Origin: Kitasatospora kifunensis
GTDB taxonomy: Bacteria > Actinomycetota > Actinomycetes > Streptomycetales > Streptomycetaceae
NCBI RefSeq assembly: GCF_014203855.1
Contig: NZ_JACHJV010000001.1
Location: forward strand, 1,488,001-1,552,000
Length of the DNA: 64,000 nucleotides
Direction: 5' to 3'
Below, piece by piece: positions 1-8,194 of the stretch (within the stretch, counting starts at the first letter, position 1; each line of letters begins with the position of its first letter). The position numbers were made by a program, and so were the translations under genes. The notes beneath the pieces are model-generated. The model did no database searches, had not been told where the DNA came from, and saw only the letters and a list, made by a program, of their open reading frames with translations.

Positions 1-852
1 ACTGCGGCCACCGCGGCCATCCTCACGGCGTCCGTCGTCTGGTCCACCAGTAGCGTCGGCGCGCTTCTCGGCCGGTCTGTCGAATCCGCCATCGCCTACG
101 GCGCGGCTAGCGTCTTCGACCTCGTCTGGATCGTCTGTATGGCCGTCGAATGGCTGAACCGCTATAACCCCCGCGGCGCCGTCCTCCCCCGCCGCGCCGG
201 CCACATTGCACTCGTGATCGCTATGGCCGCGGTGTGCACCAACGGCTGGCTCACTGGGGGCGTCGCCCCCGGCATCATCGGCGCGGCCGTCTCCGCCCTC
301 GCTAAGGGCACCTGGACCATCGTCATGAAGCACACCGCCAAGCCGCTGGACCCGCTCACACAGGGCTGGGTGGACCGGCAGATGTCCGAAGCAGGCGGCC
401 GCCTCGCCCTCGGCTCCGTCCGCCGCCAGGTCGCGCGGGCCGACGGACAGTACGCCGCCCAGATCGCCGCCCTCACCCCGGACGGGCCGGACACGGACAA
501 CGGACAGCCGGACACCGTGTCCGGGACAGTCCGGGCAGCTGTCCGCGCCGCCCTCACCACCATGCCCGGCGCCGCCCCCGACGAGATCGTCCGACAGCTG
601 GCCCACGCCGGGATCCACACCGATGAGGACACCGTCCGACGCCTGTCCGGACAGCAGGACAGCACGTCAGGGAAGGTGCTGCGTCTCACCGCCACCGCCG
701 GGCCGAGCATCGCGGACACCATCCGGACACAGGTATCCGCAGGCGTGTCCGACCCGGTCGCTGTCCTCGCCCAAGTCCGGACTGTCCACGGATCCGATGT
801 CCGCGCGGACACCGTCCTGCGGACACTGCGCCGGATCTCCCGCACCGCCTGA
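1..852 (+). CDS. Spd-like membrane protein with C-terminal HTH-like repeats (5' partial)
   Basis: The reading frame is open from base 1, so the start lies outside the window; the first internal ATG at 139 is unlikely to be the true start because hydrophobic sequence continues upstream of it. The visible N-terminal part has about four hydrophobic helices with a basic loop, followed by a soluble region and two similar helical modules (each with a D(T/S)V-R-x-L signature) that look like short winged-helix repeats. It sits upstream of an FtsK-type transfer gene, as Spd and DUF2637-like proteins do in Streptomyces conjugative elements, where they help plasmid spread through mycelium. The family assignment is an inference. 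The 3' half is full of GGACA/TGTCC repeats at DNA level. Confidence 0.6.
   Translation, partial: TAATAAILTASVVWSTSSVGALLGRSVESAIAYGAASVFDLVWIVCMAVEWLNRYNPRGAVLPRRAGHIALVIAMAAVCTNGWLTGGVAPGIIGAAVSALAKGTWTIVMKHTAKPLDPLTQGWVDRQMSEAGGRLALGSVRRQVARADGQYAAQIAALTPDGPDTDNGQPDTVSGTVRAAVRAALTTMPGAAPDEIVRQLAHAGIHTDEDTVRRLSGQQDSTSGKVLRLTATAGPSIADTIRTQVSAGVSDPVAVLAQVRTVHGSDVRADTVLRTLRRISRTA
445..825. repeat. Cluster of GGACA/TGTCC repeats, candidate transfer (clt-like) locus
   Basis: Thirteen copies of GGACA (from 445, 489, 495, 502, 510, 524, 627, 649, 657, 714, 725, 807 and 821) and seven of TGTCC (518, 540, 644, 746, 762, 783, 798) lie within 381 bp; about one in total would be expected by chance at this base composition. 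They fall in all three codon phases of the host gene, so selection at DNA level is likelier than a protein repeat. Streptomyces TraB translocases are known to bind short direct repeats in clt loci; that this is the local equivalent is inference. Confidence 0.45.
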
Positions 853-889
853 ACGACCCGAACCGCCACACGCTGACGAAGGAAAGATC

Positions 890-1459
890 ATGACCGGCAA
901 CGACTCGATCTACAATGACGCGGCGTTCGATATCACGAGCGTCCCGTCATGGAAGTCCCCGCCACTGCACGGCGCCTATGCCCCGAACGCGAAGCTCTCC
1001 TCGCGGGCGAAGGCCGGGATCGCCGCAGGCGGGGTCATCCTCGCCGCCACCGGCATGATCGCCTACTCGGACTACGCGTCGTCCCAAGCTGACGCCCATG
1101 TGAAGGCCGCTCAGATCGCCCTGCAGCAGTCCCAGCTGGACCTGCAGCGCCAGCAGCAGGAGGCCGCGCAGGCCGCTACCGCCGGCCAGGAGACCCAGGC
1201 CGAGCAGGCCCGGCGTCAGGCCGTCCAGGACTGCGTTGCGAAGGCCTCCGGGGACAGCATGAACGCGGTCTCCCAGTGCTCCGCCGCCTTCCCGGCGATC
1301 ACCTCGCCCGGCATGTCGACGGCCTCCGACACGGTCGCCAGCAGTAAGTCCTCGGCGGCCGGATCCGACGTCGGGCTCGTCGTTCTCGGCTCCGTCGGGG
1401 CGGTCATGGCGGTGGGCTGGGCGAAGAAGCGGTTCGGCCACCGGGCTCCTTCTCTGTAA
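890..1459 (+). CDS. Small membrane protein of the transfer module, unknown function
   Basis: This 189-aa protein starts at ATG 890, preceded by a GAAGGAAAG ribosome site. It has a hydrophobic segment at about residues 41-57, then an Ala/Gln-rich amphipathic coiled coil (about 60-105), a short stretch with two cysteines (QDC...SQC) and a second hydrophobic segment near residues 162-180, ending in a basic tail. The topology suggests two membrane anchors with a helical extracytoplasmic or periplasm-like domain between them. It lies 37 bp after the Spd-like gene and upstream of the FtsK-type gene, so a role in DNA transfer is plausible, but I do not recognise the family. Confidence 0.6.
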   Translation: MTGNDSIYNDAAFDITSVPSWKSPPLHGAYAPNAKLSSRAKAGIAAGGVILAATGMIAYSDYASSQADAHVKAAQIALQQSQLDLQRQQQEAAQAATAGQETQAEQARRQAVQDCVAKASGDSMNAVSQCSAAFPAITSPGMSTASDTVASSKSSAAGSDVGLVVLGSVGAVMAVGWAKKRFGHRAPSL

Positions 1460-1600
1460 CACGATGTGACCTCCCCCCACCCGCCTCCCGCTCGCAAATG
1501 AGCCCCCAATGCCACCCCTTGGCTGTTCAAATGCCGTCTCGGGGGATTCTCCGGCCGGGTGGGGGGTGGGTGGGTGACTACCAGCAGTGAGGTATTCGAG

Positions 1601-3664
1601 ATGACTACGACCATCGAACCACCCCCGCAAACCGACTCCGGAGGCGACCGCAGGCCCGCCGAGCCGAGCAGCCCGGAGGCCCGAACGGGCACCCTCGCGG
1701 GCATTCTCACCCCCGTCCAGCCGGCGCGACCGACCGCCCACCTGGGCACCACCGCCGCCCTCGCGCAGGACTTACCTGCCGCCGAAGCGGCGACCCCGGG
1801 CGGGGTCGCCGGCCGCGGGAAGACCGGCTCGGGCGATCGGCGGGACGGCCCGATCGGCGCCCTCGTACGGGCCTTGGCCGGCCGCCTGGGCCGCACCGGC
1901 ACCGCCACCTCGGTCAAGCAGAGTCACGACATCAAAGAGACTCGGCTCTCCGGGAACTCGACCTCCGCCACCCACGCGAACAAGTCCGACCGCACCGCCA
2001 AGCATGAGAGTGGCTCGCAGCACCGGTCCAACCGTGACGCCAAGATCGCCGACCTCAACAACAAGGTCCACCAGCACCACAACAGGAACCAGCAGGACCA
2101 CAAGCGGGCCAGCACATCTGACGCCAAGACCTCCCATGCGAGGCAGGCCAAGGACGACAACTCGTCCAGGCACAACCGGGACAGCAAGGACAACCGGGAC
2201 GCCAAAGCGTCCGACGCGAAGAGCTCCAAGAACGACAACGCGTCGAAATCCGCGCAGGACGACAAGAACCACCGCGACGCCCGCACCGACGGGAAGACAG
2301 CAAAGACCAACAGCACCGACACCAAGTCCTCGGACACGAAGACCACGAGCGCGAAGAAAGACGACGCGGCAAGGAACGACAACTCCCAGCGCAGCAACCA
2401 GGACGACCGGAAGACCGGCAGCACGGACACGAAGAACACCCGAACCGACGTACCGGCGTACAGCGCCCGGGACGCCGGCCCGTTCGACTCCGCCCCCACC
2501 AAGCGACCCAAGGGCGGCGGACCGGACGAACGCGGCTCAGCCAAAAATCCAGCCCGCAAGATCGACCTGGGCAAGACCAGTGACGCCCCGTCCGACCCAG
2601 CGAAGGAAGCCGGTCCGGACCGACCGGCGAAGAAGGACACCGAACCGGCCGACCGCGACAAGCAGGACCAGGCGTCACAGGGCCCGCGCCCCCGCACCCA
2701 AACCTCCCGAGAGGTCGGCTACCGCGACGGAACACGGGCCGCCGCAGCCGTCGGGCACGTCCGGGCGTGGCGGGACGGCACCCGCGACGGCTGGGACGAC
2801 CGCACCACCGCCGATCTGGCCGAGAGGAAGAAGATGGACGCCACCAAGACCCGCAACGAGGACCGCCGCCTGCTGAAGCCCGACAAGGCCCCCATCGCGC
2901 CGAAGACGGCCCCAGCCGCCGGATCAACCGCCGACATGACGAAGACGACCGAGCCCCCGAAGCAGCCCACGCTCACCATCCCACCGAAGCCGACGACCCC
3001 GCCCAGGCCAACGGTCCCGCCGAAGCCAACCGTCCCGCCCACCATTCCGGCCGGGACAGGCGCACAGAAGAAGACCGCCCCGGCACCCGGGGCAGTAACG
3101 ACGAAGACCACAGCAGCAACACCCCATTCAGGACAGACCACCGGGCCGACGCCGCCCGGCCCCAAGTCGCCCACAGCACCCGAGCCGACAGCAGTGACAG
3201 CAGTGAAAGTCGGCCCCGATGCCGTGGAGTTCACCGCACCGGACCGGCACGGCGTCGCGGCGCAGCACACCCTCAGCCGTGGCGAGGTCCGCAGCCTCAG
3301 GCAATTCGAACAACGCCTGGAACAGAAGGGGCAGACGCTGGCGAAAATCGGCGAGGACAACAAAACCGCCCAGCAGCACGCGCTCGCCCACGCGATGCGC
3401 GCCCAGCAACTGGCCGAAGCAGCCAAGGAGATGCAGGGCGGGATGGCGCTGGTCGGCGTGCTACTCCGGCTGGCCGAGTGGGCCACCGCGCTGCGCTATA
3501 AGACCGATGAGGTCGCCAAGCGCACCACGCGCAGCGCCGAGGCCGTACGCGTGGTTGCCGCCAACGCCCAGACCCGACACGGGGTCATCTACAAGGCCGT
3601 CGCCGACTCCCCACTCACCACCCCAGCCGAGCGGGCCTTCTACCAGGACAAGCAGGGCAGCTGA
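1601..3664 (+). CDS. Large low-complexity charged protein of the transfer module
   Basis: A 687-aa protein from ATG 1601, preceded by AGTGAGG at a good distance; GTG starts at 1574 and 1559 are also open. Residues ~100-330 are extremely rich in Lys, Asp, Ser, Asn and Thr (repeats of the K-S-S-D-T-K kind) and probably disordered. A Pro/Thr-rich stretch (about 430-540) follows, then a C-terminal helical region of about 140 residues predicted to form a coiled coil. There is no recognisable catalytic motif. It overlaps the next small coiled-coil gene (TGACATG arrangement), so the two proteins are probably made together and may interact. Possible roles are a surface-linked or DNA-transfer scaffold; the function is unknown. 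Confidence 0.6.
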   Translation: MTTTIEPPPQTDSGGDRRPAEPSSPEARTGTLAGILTPVQPARPTAHLGTTAALAQDLPAAEAATPGGVAGRGKTGSGDRRDGPIGALVRALAGRLGRTGTATSVKQSHDIKETRLSGNSTSATHANKSDRTAKHESGSQHRSNRDAKIADLNNKVHQHHNRNQQDHKRASTSDAKTSHARQAKDDNSSRHNRDSKDNRDAKASDAKSSKNDNASKSAQDDKNHRDARTDGKTAKTNSTDTKSSDTKTTSAKKDDAARNDNSQRSNQDDRKTGSTDTKNTRTDVPAYSARDAGPFDSAPTKRPKGGGPDERGSAKNPARKIDLGKTSDAPSDPAKEAGPDRPAKKDTEPADRDKQDQASQGPRPRTQTSREVGYRDGTRAAAAVGHVRAWRDGTRDGWDDRTTADLAERKKMDATKTRNEDRRLLKPDKAPIAPKTAPAAGSTADMTKTTEPPKQPTLTIPPKPTTPPRPTVPPKPTVPPTIPAGTGAQKKTAPAPGAVTTKTTAATPHSGQTTGPTPPGPKSPTAPEPTAVTAVKVGPDAVEFTAPDRHGVAAQHTLSRGEVRSLRQFEQRLEQKGQTLAKIGEDNKTAQQHALAHAMRAQQLAEAAKEMQGGMALVGVLLRLAEWATALRYKTDEVAKRTTRSAEAVRVVAANAQTRHGVIYKAVADSPLTTPAERAFYQDKQGS

Positions 3665-3665
3665 C

Positions 3666-4040
3666 ATGGCAAATGGACTGACATACCGCGACCTGGTGCG
3701 CCAGGTGAAGCAGCTGTCGAAGGAGATCGCCCGGGACACCTCCGCACACCGGGCACTGGCCGAACTGCTCAAACAGGAGGCTCAGGACACCCTGCGGGTC
3801 GCCGAACAGATCTCCACACTCAAGGTCGACTCCGCGACTGTTGCCGAGACCTCCGAGGTGGCGCGGCTCATGAACGGCCTCTCAGAGGCGGCCGTCTCCT
3901 ACGCCACAACGGCCGAGGAAGCTGGCCGACAGGCCCAGGCCGCGGGCGAGCAGGCCCGCACCGACCACAACGGCATCCAGGAGGCCAACGACCGCTCCCC
4001 GGTCGAAATGGCCGACCGCACTTGGTACACCCAGGAGTAG
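3666..4040 (+). CDS. Small coiled-coil protein of the transfer module
   Basis: A 124-aa, almost entirely helical protein (rich in Ala, Glu, Gln; heptad-like spacing over residues 10-105) starting one base after the stop codon of the preceding gene and ending 4 bp before the FtsK-type translocase. This tight packing indicates translational coupling within one operon. Its position directly before a TraB-like gene is shared by many actinobacterial integrative elements. No catalytic residues are visible; it may act as a partner or regulator of the translocase. The family is not recognised. Confidence 0.6.
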   Translation: MANGLTYRDLVRQVKQLSKEIARDTSAHRALAELLKQEAQDTLRVAEQISTLKVDSATVAETSEVARLMNGLSEAAVSYATTAEEAGRQAQAAGEQARTDHNGIQEANDRSPVEMADRTWYTQE

Positions 4041-4044
4041 AACC

Positions 4045-6306
4045 ATGACCACCAACACCACCCCCACCGCCGAAGCAGTGCGCAGCCCGACCGTCGAGAA
4101 GCGACTCGCGATCGCCGAGATCGCCGCCCCACTCCTGTGCGCAGGCATCATGCCCCTTCTCGACCCCCAGGCCGCGACCACCATGTCGACGTTCCTCGCC
4201 GCGCCAGCCCTCATCGCCAGCGCCAACGCCAGCGGACTGCTGAACGACCGACTACTGGACGACATCCCCGGCGGCGACCTCCTGCGCGCCCACCGCCGCC
4301 CCATGTTCATCTCCGCCATCGCCACCGCGACCGCCGCCGCCACCGCCACCCTCGACGGCCAGGCCGGCATCGACCAACTCGTCGCCGGCTGGATGACCAT
4401 GCCCTCCCTCCCAGGGCTCGTGTCCGTCGCCTGGCTCGGCGCCGTCGGGTTCGTCGGCTTCTCCCTGCGACGCGTCATCGCCGGCCACCGCCGCCCCCAT
4501 AAGGCCGCCCCCAGCGCGGCCCCTGCTGCCAACCCGGTTGACGCTGCCGTGCGCGACATCCTGCACGGCTGGGACGCCCACATCTCCGGGGAGAACGGCG
4601 CCCATCCCGGCCAGCACCTGACCCTCACCGCCCACGGACCCGAGATGTGGGAGGGCGTCATCGAAGCCGCCCCCGGCAGGCCGGTCACCGTCACCGGCGA
4701 GACCGTCTCCGGCGTTTACCGGCTCCCCGTCGACTGGATCTCGATCACCGAGGGGCCGCACACCAGCTCCCGCAACATCCGGGTCCGCACCGTCGCCCCG
4801 ACCATCGAAGAGGCGCAGTACAGCACCCTGGAAGCGCGCTGGCTGCGTCGCGTCGCCCACAAGGCCGGCTGCATGCCCGGCACTCACCTCGAAGGCGCCG
4901 TCCCCGACCCGGCGACTGGCGGTGTCGCCGCTTGGATCGTCGCTGACGACGACACCGACGCGATCACGGTCCCCGACCAGTACCGGCTCGCCGGGGCCCT
5001 GCACACCACCACCCTGCTCGTCGCGGTGGAACCCACGAGCAACCCGCGCAAGGCCAAGTTCCGCCTGATGGAGCGCTCTCCACTGCAGGACGGACGGCCG
5101 CTGCCCGGCCCCGGGGCCCTCCTCGCCAACAAGAACGGGTTCATCCAACTCGGTGGCGGCATCTCCGGGCGCCCCGCCCGCCTGCAGATTTTCGACCCCA
5201 CCGTCGGTGCCCAGCACATCCTGGTCGCCGGCGTCACCGGCTCCGGCAAGGGCGGCGTCCTCCAGCTGATCTGCCTGGCCTACCACGTCAACAAGGTCGC
5301 GATCCTTTACGCCGACCCCAAGGGCTCTTCCAACCCGGCAGTGGCCCGGATGGCCGCCTACGCCGGCTGCGGCAAGGACGGAGCGATGGGCACGCTGCGC
5401 CTTGCGTACGCGATCCTCCTGCACCGCATCGCCGAGTCCGCCGCCACCGATGCCAAGAACTTCGTGGCCAGCGCCGAACGACCGTACGTCGCTGTCCCGC
5501 TGGATGAGTTCGCGCAGGTCCTCGGCGAGAAGTCCGAGCACATGAAGGAGGCGTCGTTCATCGTCGCTGCCATCGCCGAGCAGGGCCGGTCGCTGGGCAT
5601 GGCCATGGTGCTGTGCGGCCAGATCATGAACCTCGACAAGATGGGCTCCGACACCAGTATCCGCGACAACATCTTCTACGGCGGGGCCCTGGTCCTCCTC
5701 CGCTCTGACAGCGCGCAGAAGCAGCGTGTTGACCTGCCCGACGCGTTCGCCGGCATCGACCCGTCCAAGATCCCCGCCTTCTGGAAGAGCGACGCAGAGG
5801 AAAGCCTGATCTACGACCCGACCGTCCCCGAAGACGACCCCAGTCGCACCTTTGGCGTCGGCTACACGGTCGGCCCCGATGAGCAGGCCGAGATGATGCG
5901 CGTCTGGATCCAGGAGACCGCTGACGGTCTGTTCGACCCGGCCGACATTGTCTACCCCGCCGACTTCCCCGATTGGGGCGACCGAGAGGCGATCGCCGCC
6001 ACCCCCGTCGGCCCGGCGGCTGTCGACTACGACGAGGATGGCGACGACTCAATGTGGGCGCCCAGCGCCCCTGTTCAGTTCACGAAGGAGCCAACCGCCC
6101 AGGAGAAGATCCTCACTGTGCTGGAGGACCGTCGGGACCCGATCGGCGTTGAGATCGGCTATCTGCACCTCGACCAGATCACCCAGATGACCGGCGTCGC
6201 CCGCAAAACCGTCGAGAACACCCTCAGCCGCCTCGCCAAGGACGGCACTGTTGTCCGCAACGCGGAGGCGGCCGGCGAGTACGGCCTGCCACTCCCTCCT
6301 GACTGA
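4045..6306 (+). CDS. FtsK/SpoIIIE-type DNA translocase, TraB-like conjugal transfer protein
   Basis: A 753-aa protein with the TraB plan. N-terminal hydrophobic helices (about residues 25-70 and 85-150) anchor it in the membrane. An FtsK/SpoIIIE RecA-like motor follows with Walker A G396-V-T-G-S-G-K402 and Walker B ending in D487-E488. A C-terminal winged helix (about 684-753, with an I-T-Q-M-T-G-V-A-R-K-T-V helix-turn-helix) should bind specific double-stranded repeats. In Streptomyces one such hexameric pump is sufficient for conjugative transfer of double-stranded DNA between hyphae. Here it sits in the same element as phage structural genes. A chromosomal FtsK is unlikely: the protein is shorter, lacks the long linker, and its neighbours are transfer genes. 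Confidence 0.85.
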   Translation: MTTNTTPTAEAVRSPTVEKRLAIAEIAAPLLCAGIMPLLDPQAATTMSTFLAAPALIASANASGLLNDRLLDDIPGGDLLRAHRRPMFISAIATATAAATATLDGQAGIDQLVAGWMTMPSLPGLVSVAWLGAVGFVGFSLRRVIAGHRRPHKAAPSAAPAANPVDAAVRDILHGWDAHISGENGAHPGQHLTLTAHGPEMWEGVIEAAPGRPVTVTGETVSGVYRLPVDWISITEGPHTSSRNIRVRTVAPTIEEAQYSTLEARWLRRVAHKAGCMPGTHLEGAVPDPATGGVAAWIVADDDTDAITVPDQYRLAGALHTTTLLVAVEPTSNPRKAKFRLMERSPLQDGRPLPGPGALLANKNGFIQLGGGISGRPARLQIFDPTVGAQHILVAGVTGSGKGGVLQLICLAYHVNKVAILYADPKGSSNPAVARMAAYAGCGKDGAMGTLRLAYAILLHRIAESAATDAKNFVASAERPYVAVPLDEFAQVLGEKSEHMKEASFIVAAIAEQGRSLGMAMVLCGQIMNLDKMGSDTSIRDNIFYGGALVLLRSDSAQKQRVDLPDAFAGIDPSKIPAFWKSDAEESLIYDPTVPEDDPSRTFGVGYTVGPDEQAEMMRVWIQETADGLFDPADIVYPADFPDWGDREAIAATPVGPAAVDYDEDGDDSMWAPSAPVQFTKEPTAQEKILTVLEDRRDPIGVEIGYLHLDQITQMTGVARKTVENTLSRLAKDGTVVRNAEAAGEYGLPLPPD

Positions 6307-6411
6307 ACTACCGCCAGGCCCCGGCGCGGTGCACCAGAATGGATCCCTGACCCGAGGGGGACCATCCGTGACACCGCGCCATCCAGAAAGCCCGCTCCCA
6401 CCGGAGGCATG

Positions 6412-6849
6412 ATGGATCAGAACCTCGACCAGGCGCTCGCCGATCTGGCGGCGGACATCGCCCGCACCGACGGCAAATCCTCGCTCTACCTAGCAGTCGA
6501 CGGCGTCACCGTTGCCGGTCTCGCGGCGCTCGCCTCCGCCAACGTCCCCGTCGCAGGCCTGGTGCTCGCCGGCACATCCGGCGCCGCCACCGTCGCCGCA
6601 GCCACACTCGGGATCCGCGCCGCCCGGCCAAACCTCGGCGGCGACGATGCAGAGGGCTGGCCGCGCTGGGCGAAGGCCGAGCCCGAGGAGATCCTGGCCG
6701 ACCTTGCCGAGGACCGGCGCCTGGCCAAGATCCGGAAACTGTCCCAGATCTGCAAGCGCAAGATGAGGCACCTGCAATGGTGTGCTGACTGCACGCTGGC
6801 TGGGCTCATCGCCCTCGCGCTCGCCGCCGTCGTTACCATCGCCAGCTGA
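6412..6849 (+). CDS. Orphan Pycsar-type transmembrane effector (PycTM/DUF5706-like)
   Basis: A 145-aa protein with the PycTM outline: a short N-terminal helix ending in I-A-R-T-D-G-K, two close transmembrane helices (about residues 25-70), a conserved block with A-R-P-N-L before and W-A-K-A-E-P-E-E-I after a short acidic loop, a helical region with L-A-K-I-R-K-L-S, and a C-terminal transmembrane helix. PycTM proteins kill or arrest phage-infected cells by membrane damage when they sense cCMP or cUMP made by a partner cyclase. No nucleotide cyclase is encoded nearby. I prefer ATG 6412 over 6409 because GGAGG at 6403-6407 is then better spaced. The following gene is a second probable defence gene. 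Confidence 0.7.
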   Translation: MDQNLDQALADLAADIARTDGKSSLYLAVDGVTVAGLAALASANVPVAGLVLAGTSGAATVAAATLGIRAARPNLGGDDAEGWPRWAKAEPEEILADLAEDRRLAKIRKLSQICKRKMRHLQWCADCTLAGLIALALAAVVTIAS

Positions 6850-6861
6850 TGGGAGTGACCC

Positions 6862-7488
6862 GTGTTACCGCGCCATCCCGCACGACGCCGTACTACCCGC
6901 CGGAACCGCCGTCGGCCCGGCCTCACCTCACCGCCCGTCATCCTGACCGCCGGGGTGCTCGTCGCGATCGGCTCGCCCCTGGTCGGGATCCCCATCCTGC
7001 TCCTGGCCGTCGCAGGTTTGTGGCTCATGAGGCCCGGCCGTACCCGGTACAGGATCCGCGCACCGCGCAGGCCAGCACGCATCTCTCGGCCCCGCACCGC
7101 CAGCATCAGCGGCTACCAGGCCATGACCCCCGGCCAGTTCGAACACGCGCTCGCGGATCTCTGCCGACGCGACGGCTGCACCCAGGTGCGCGTCGTCGGC
7201 GGAGCCGGGGACCTGGCCGCAGACGTACTCGCCACCACCCCCGATGGTCGCAAACTCCTCATCCAGGCCAAGCGATTCGGACCCAACACCACCGTCGGCT
7301 CCGGCGATGTCCAAAAGGTCAACGGCACCTACCGCGACATCCACCACGCCCAGCTCGCCGCGATCGTCACCACCAACCGATTCACCAAAGACGCCGAAGC
7401 CCTCGCCCGCCGCGTCGGGATCCGCGCCTACGACCAGCACAGGCTCGCAAGTTGGGCGAGCCGCACCGGGCCCGCGCCCTGGCAGTGA
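6862..7488 (+). CDS. Membrane-anchored Mrr-like restriction endonuclease
   Basis: A 208-aa protein starting at GTG 6862 (GGGAG upstream). A basic N-terminus is followed by a hydrophobic anchor (about residues 26-56) and then an Mrr_cat-type PD-(D/E)xK nuclease fold: the M-T-P-G-Q-F-E94-H-A-L helix, G-G-A-G-D-L-A-A-D121, and the Q135-A-K137 strand motif in which Gln replaces the usual Glu, as is normal in Mrr-like enzymes. Such enzymes cut foreign or modified DNA. It directly follows the Pycsar-type effector, so the two form a small defence cassette inside the mobile element. The membrane anchor suggests it meets DNA as it enters the cell. Confidence 0.75.
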   Translation: MLPRHPARRRTTRRNRRRPGLTSPPVILTAGVLVAIGSPLVGIPILLLAVAGLWLMRPGRTRYRIRAPRRPARISRPRTASISGYQAMTPGQFEHALADLCRRDGCTQVRVVGGAGDLAADVLATTPDGRKLLIQAKRFGPNTTVGSGDVQKVNGTYRDIHHAQLAAIVTTNRFTKDAEALARRVGIRAYDQHRLASWASRTGPAPWQ

Positions 7489-7501
7489 CAAGCTGGTCTG
7501 C

Positions 7502-7639
7502 ATGAACGACTGCACCGCCACCGGCACCATCCGCCTCGGCGACGGGGACATCGCCGTCATCTGCAACCTCGCCCCGCATCAAGGCGACCAACGCCACGAC
7601 CTCGTCCACGGCGACTGGACCAGCACACCCGAGGAGTAG
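7502..7639 (+). CDS. Very small protein, unknown function
   Basis: A 45-aa frame from ATG 7502 to the stop at 7637-7639, two bases before the start of the DUF6221 gene. The protein has two cysteines (C4, C22), a basic and acidic surface and a His-rich C-terminal half (A-P-H-Q-G-D-Q-R-H-D-L-V-H-G-D-W). Similar tiny proteins are common near plasmid and phage genes in Streptomyces. Close packing between two genes on the same strand supports it as real; the function is unknown. Confidence 0.5.
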   Translation: MNDCTATGTIRLGDGDIAVICNLAPHQGDQRHDLVHGDWTSTPEE

Positions 7640-7641
7640 AC

Positions 7642-8085
7642 GTGACCGACGACCTGGTGGCGTTCCTGCGCGAGCGCCTGGACGAGGCTGAAGCCGTGGC
7701 CAAAAAGGACATTTGGGCGGCCGACAACGCAACCACCGGCAACTGGCGCGCCCACTACGGCGAGAACCTGCCCTACTCGCTGATCAAAGCGGGCGACTCC
7801 GTCCTCATGCGCGTCGAGTCCGAGCAACACCAGGCCGACGTGCTGCTCGCCGCCCGCTTCAAGCCGGACACGGTGCGCGCGCGGGCCTGCCTCGTACTGG
7901 CCGAGGTCGAGGCGAAGCGGAGCCTCATCGACCGGTACGAGAACCACCGAGTCGCCCATGACCACCACGTCGGCGGCATCCTGACGAAATACCTCGTCGC
8001 CGAACTACGCACTGCGCTCCGAGCACTCGCCCTCCCATACCGCGAGCACCCGAACTACCGCAGCGAATGGGCACCCGACGCCTGA
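7642..8085 (+). CDS. DUF6221 family protein
   Basis: A 147-aa protein from GTG 7642. It begins M-T-D-D-L-V-A-F-L-R-E-R-L-D-E-A-E and contains the W-x-A...H-V-x-R-Y-D/E-P-x-x-V-L-A-like pattern (here A-A-R-F-K-P-D-T-V-R-A-R) and the terminal R-A-L-A-L-P-Y-R-E-H-P-N-Y-R-S-E-W typical of the DUF6221 proteins abundant in Streptomyces phages and chromosomes. These are small helical proteins of unknown function, often next to mobile elements. It starts two bases after the preceding small gene, so the two are co-translated. Confidence 0.65.
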   Translation: MTDDLVAFLRERLDEAEAVAKKDIWAADNATTGNWRAHYGENLPYSLIKAGDSVLMRVESEQHQADVLLAARFKPDTVRARACLVLAEVEAKRSLIDRYENHRVAHDHHVGGILTKYLVAELRTALRALALPYREHPNYRSEWAPDA

Positions 8086-8091
8086 CCGGAG

Positions 8092-8120
8092 TTGACAAAC
8101 GCCCGGTCCGGGCGCAAACT
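8092..8120 (+). promoter_or_regulatory. Candidate promoter with a palindrome in its spacer
   Basis: TTGACA (8092-8097) is followed after 17 bp by CAAACT (8115-8120). The spacer contains the inverted repeat CGCCCGG-T-CCGGGCG (8100-8114). The -35 is perfect but the -10 is poor, so an activator or repressor acting at the palindrome is plausible. It lies just upstream of a terminator hairpin and the MerR/excisionase-like gene. Confidence 0.35.
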
Positions 8121-8146
8121 CCGTGATTGTCTGGATCTTCTTGTCG

Positions 8147-8176
8147 AAAGGGTCGCCCAAGCGGGTGGCCCTTTTT
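8147..8176 (+). terminator. Intrinsic terminator or attenuator hairpin
   Basis: AAAGGGTCGCCC pairs (two G-U pairs) with GGGTGGCCCTTT across an AAGC loop, followed by TTTTT and then GCATGCCCGGAGG, which includes the ribosome site of the next gene. The candidate promoter at 8092 lies upstream, so readthrough past this hairpin may control the following gene. Confidence 0.6.
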
Positions 8177-8194
8177 GCATGCCCGGAGGTGTCC

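Noticed and set aside
6366..6878. A 19-bp near-identical stretch at 6366-6384 and 6860-6878 (17 of 19 bases), each with a GTG start
   Set aside because: It could be a duplicated start region giving a 14-codon leader ORF before the Pycsar-type gene, but one short repeat without further similarity is not enough to call a feature.
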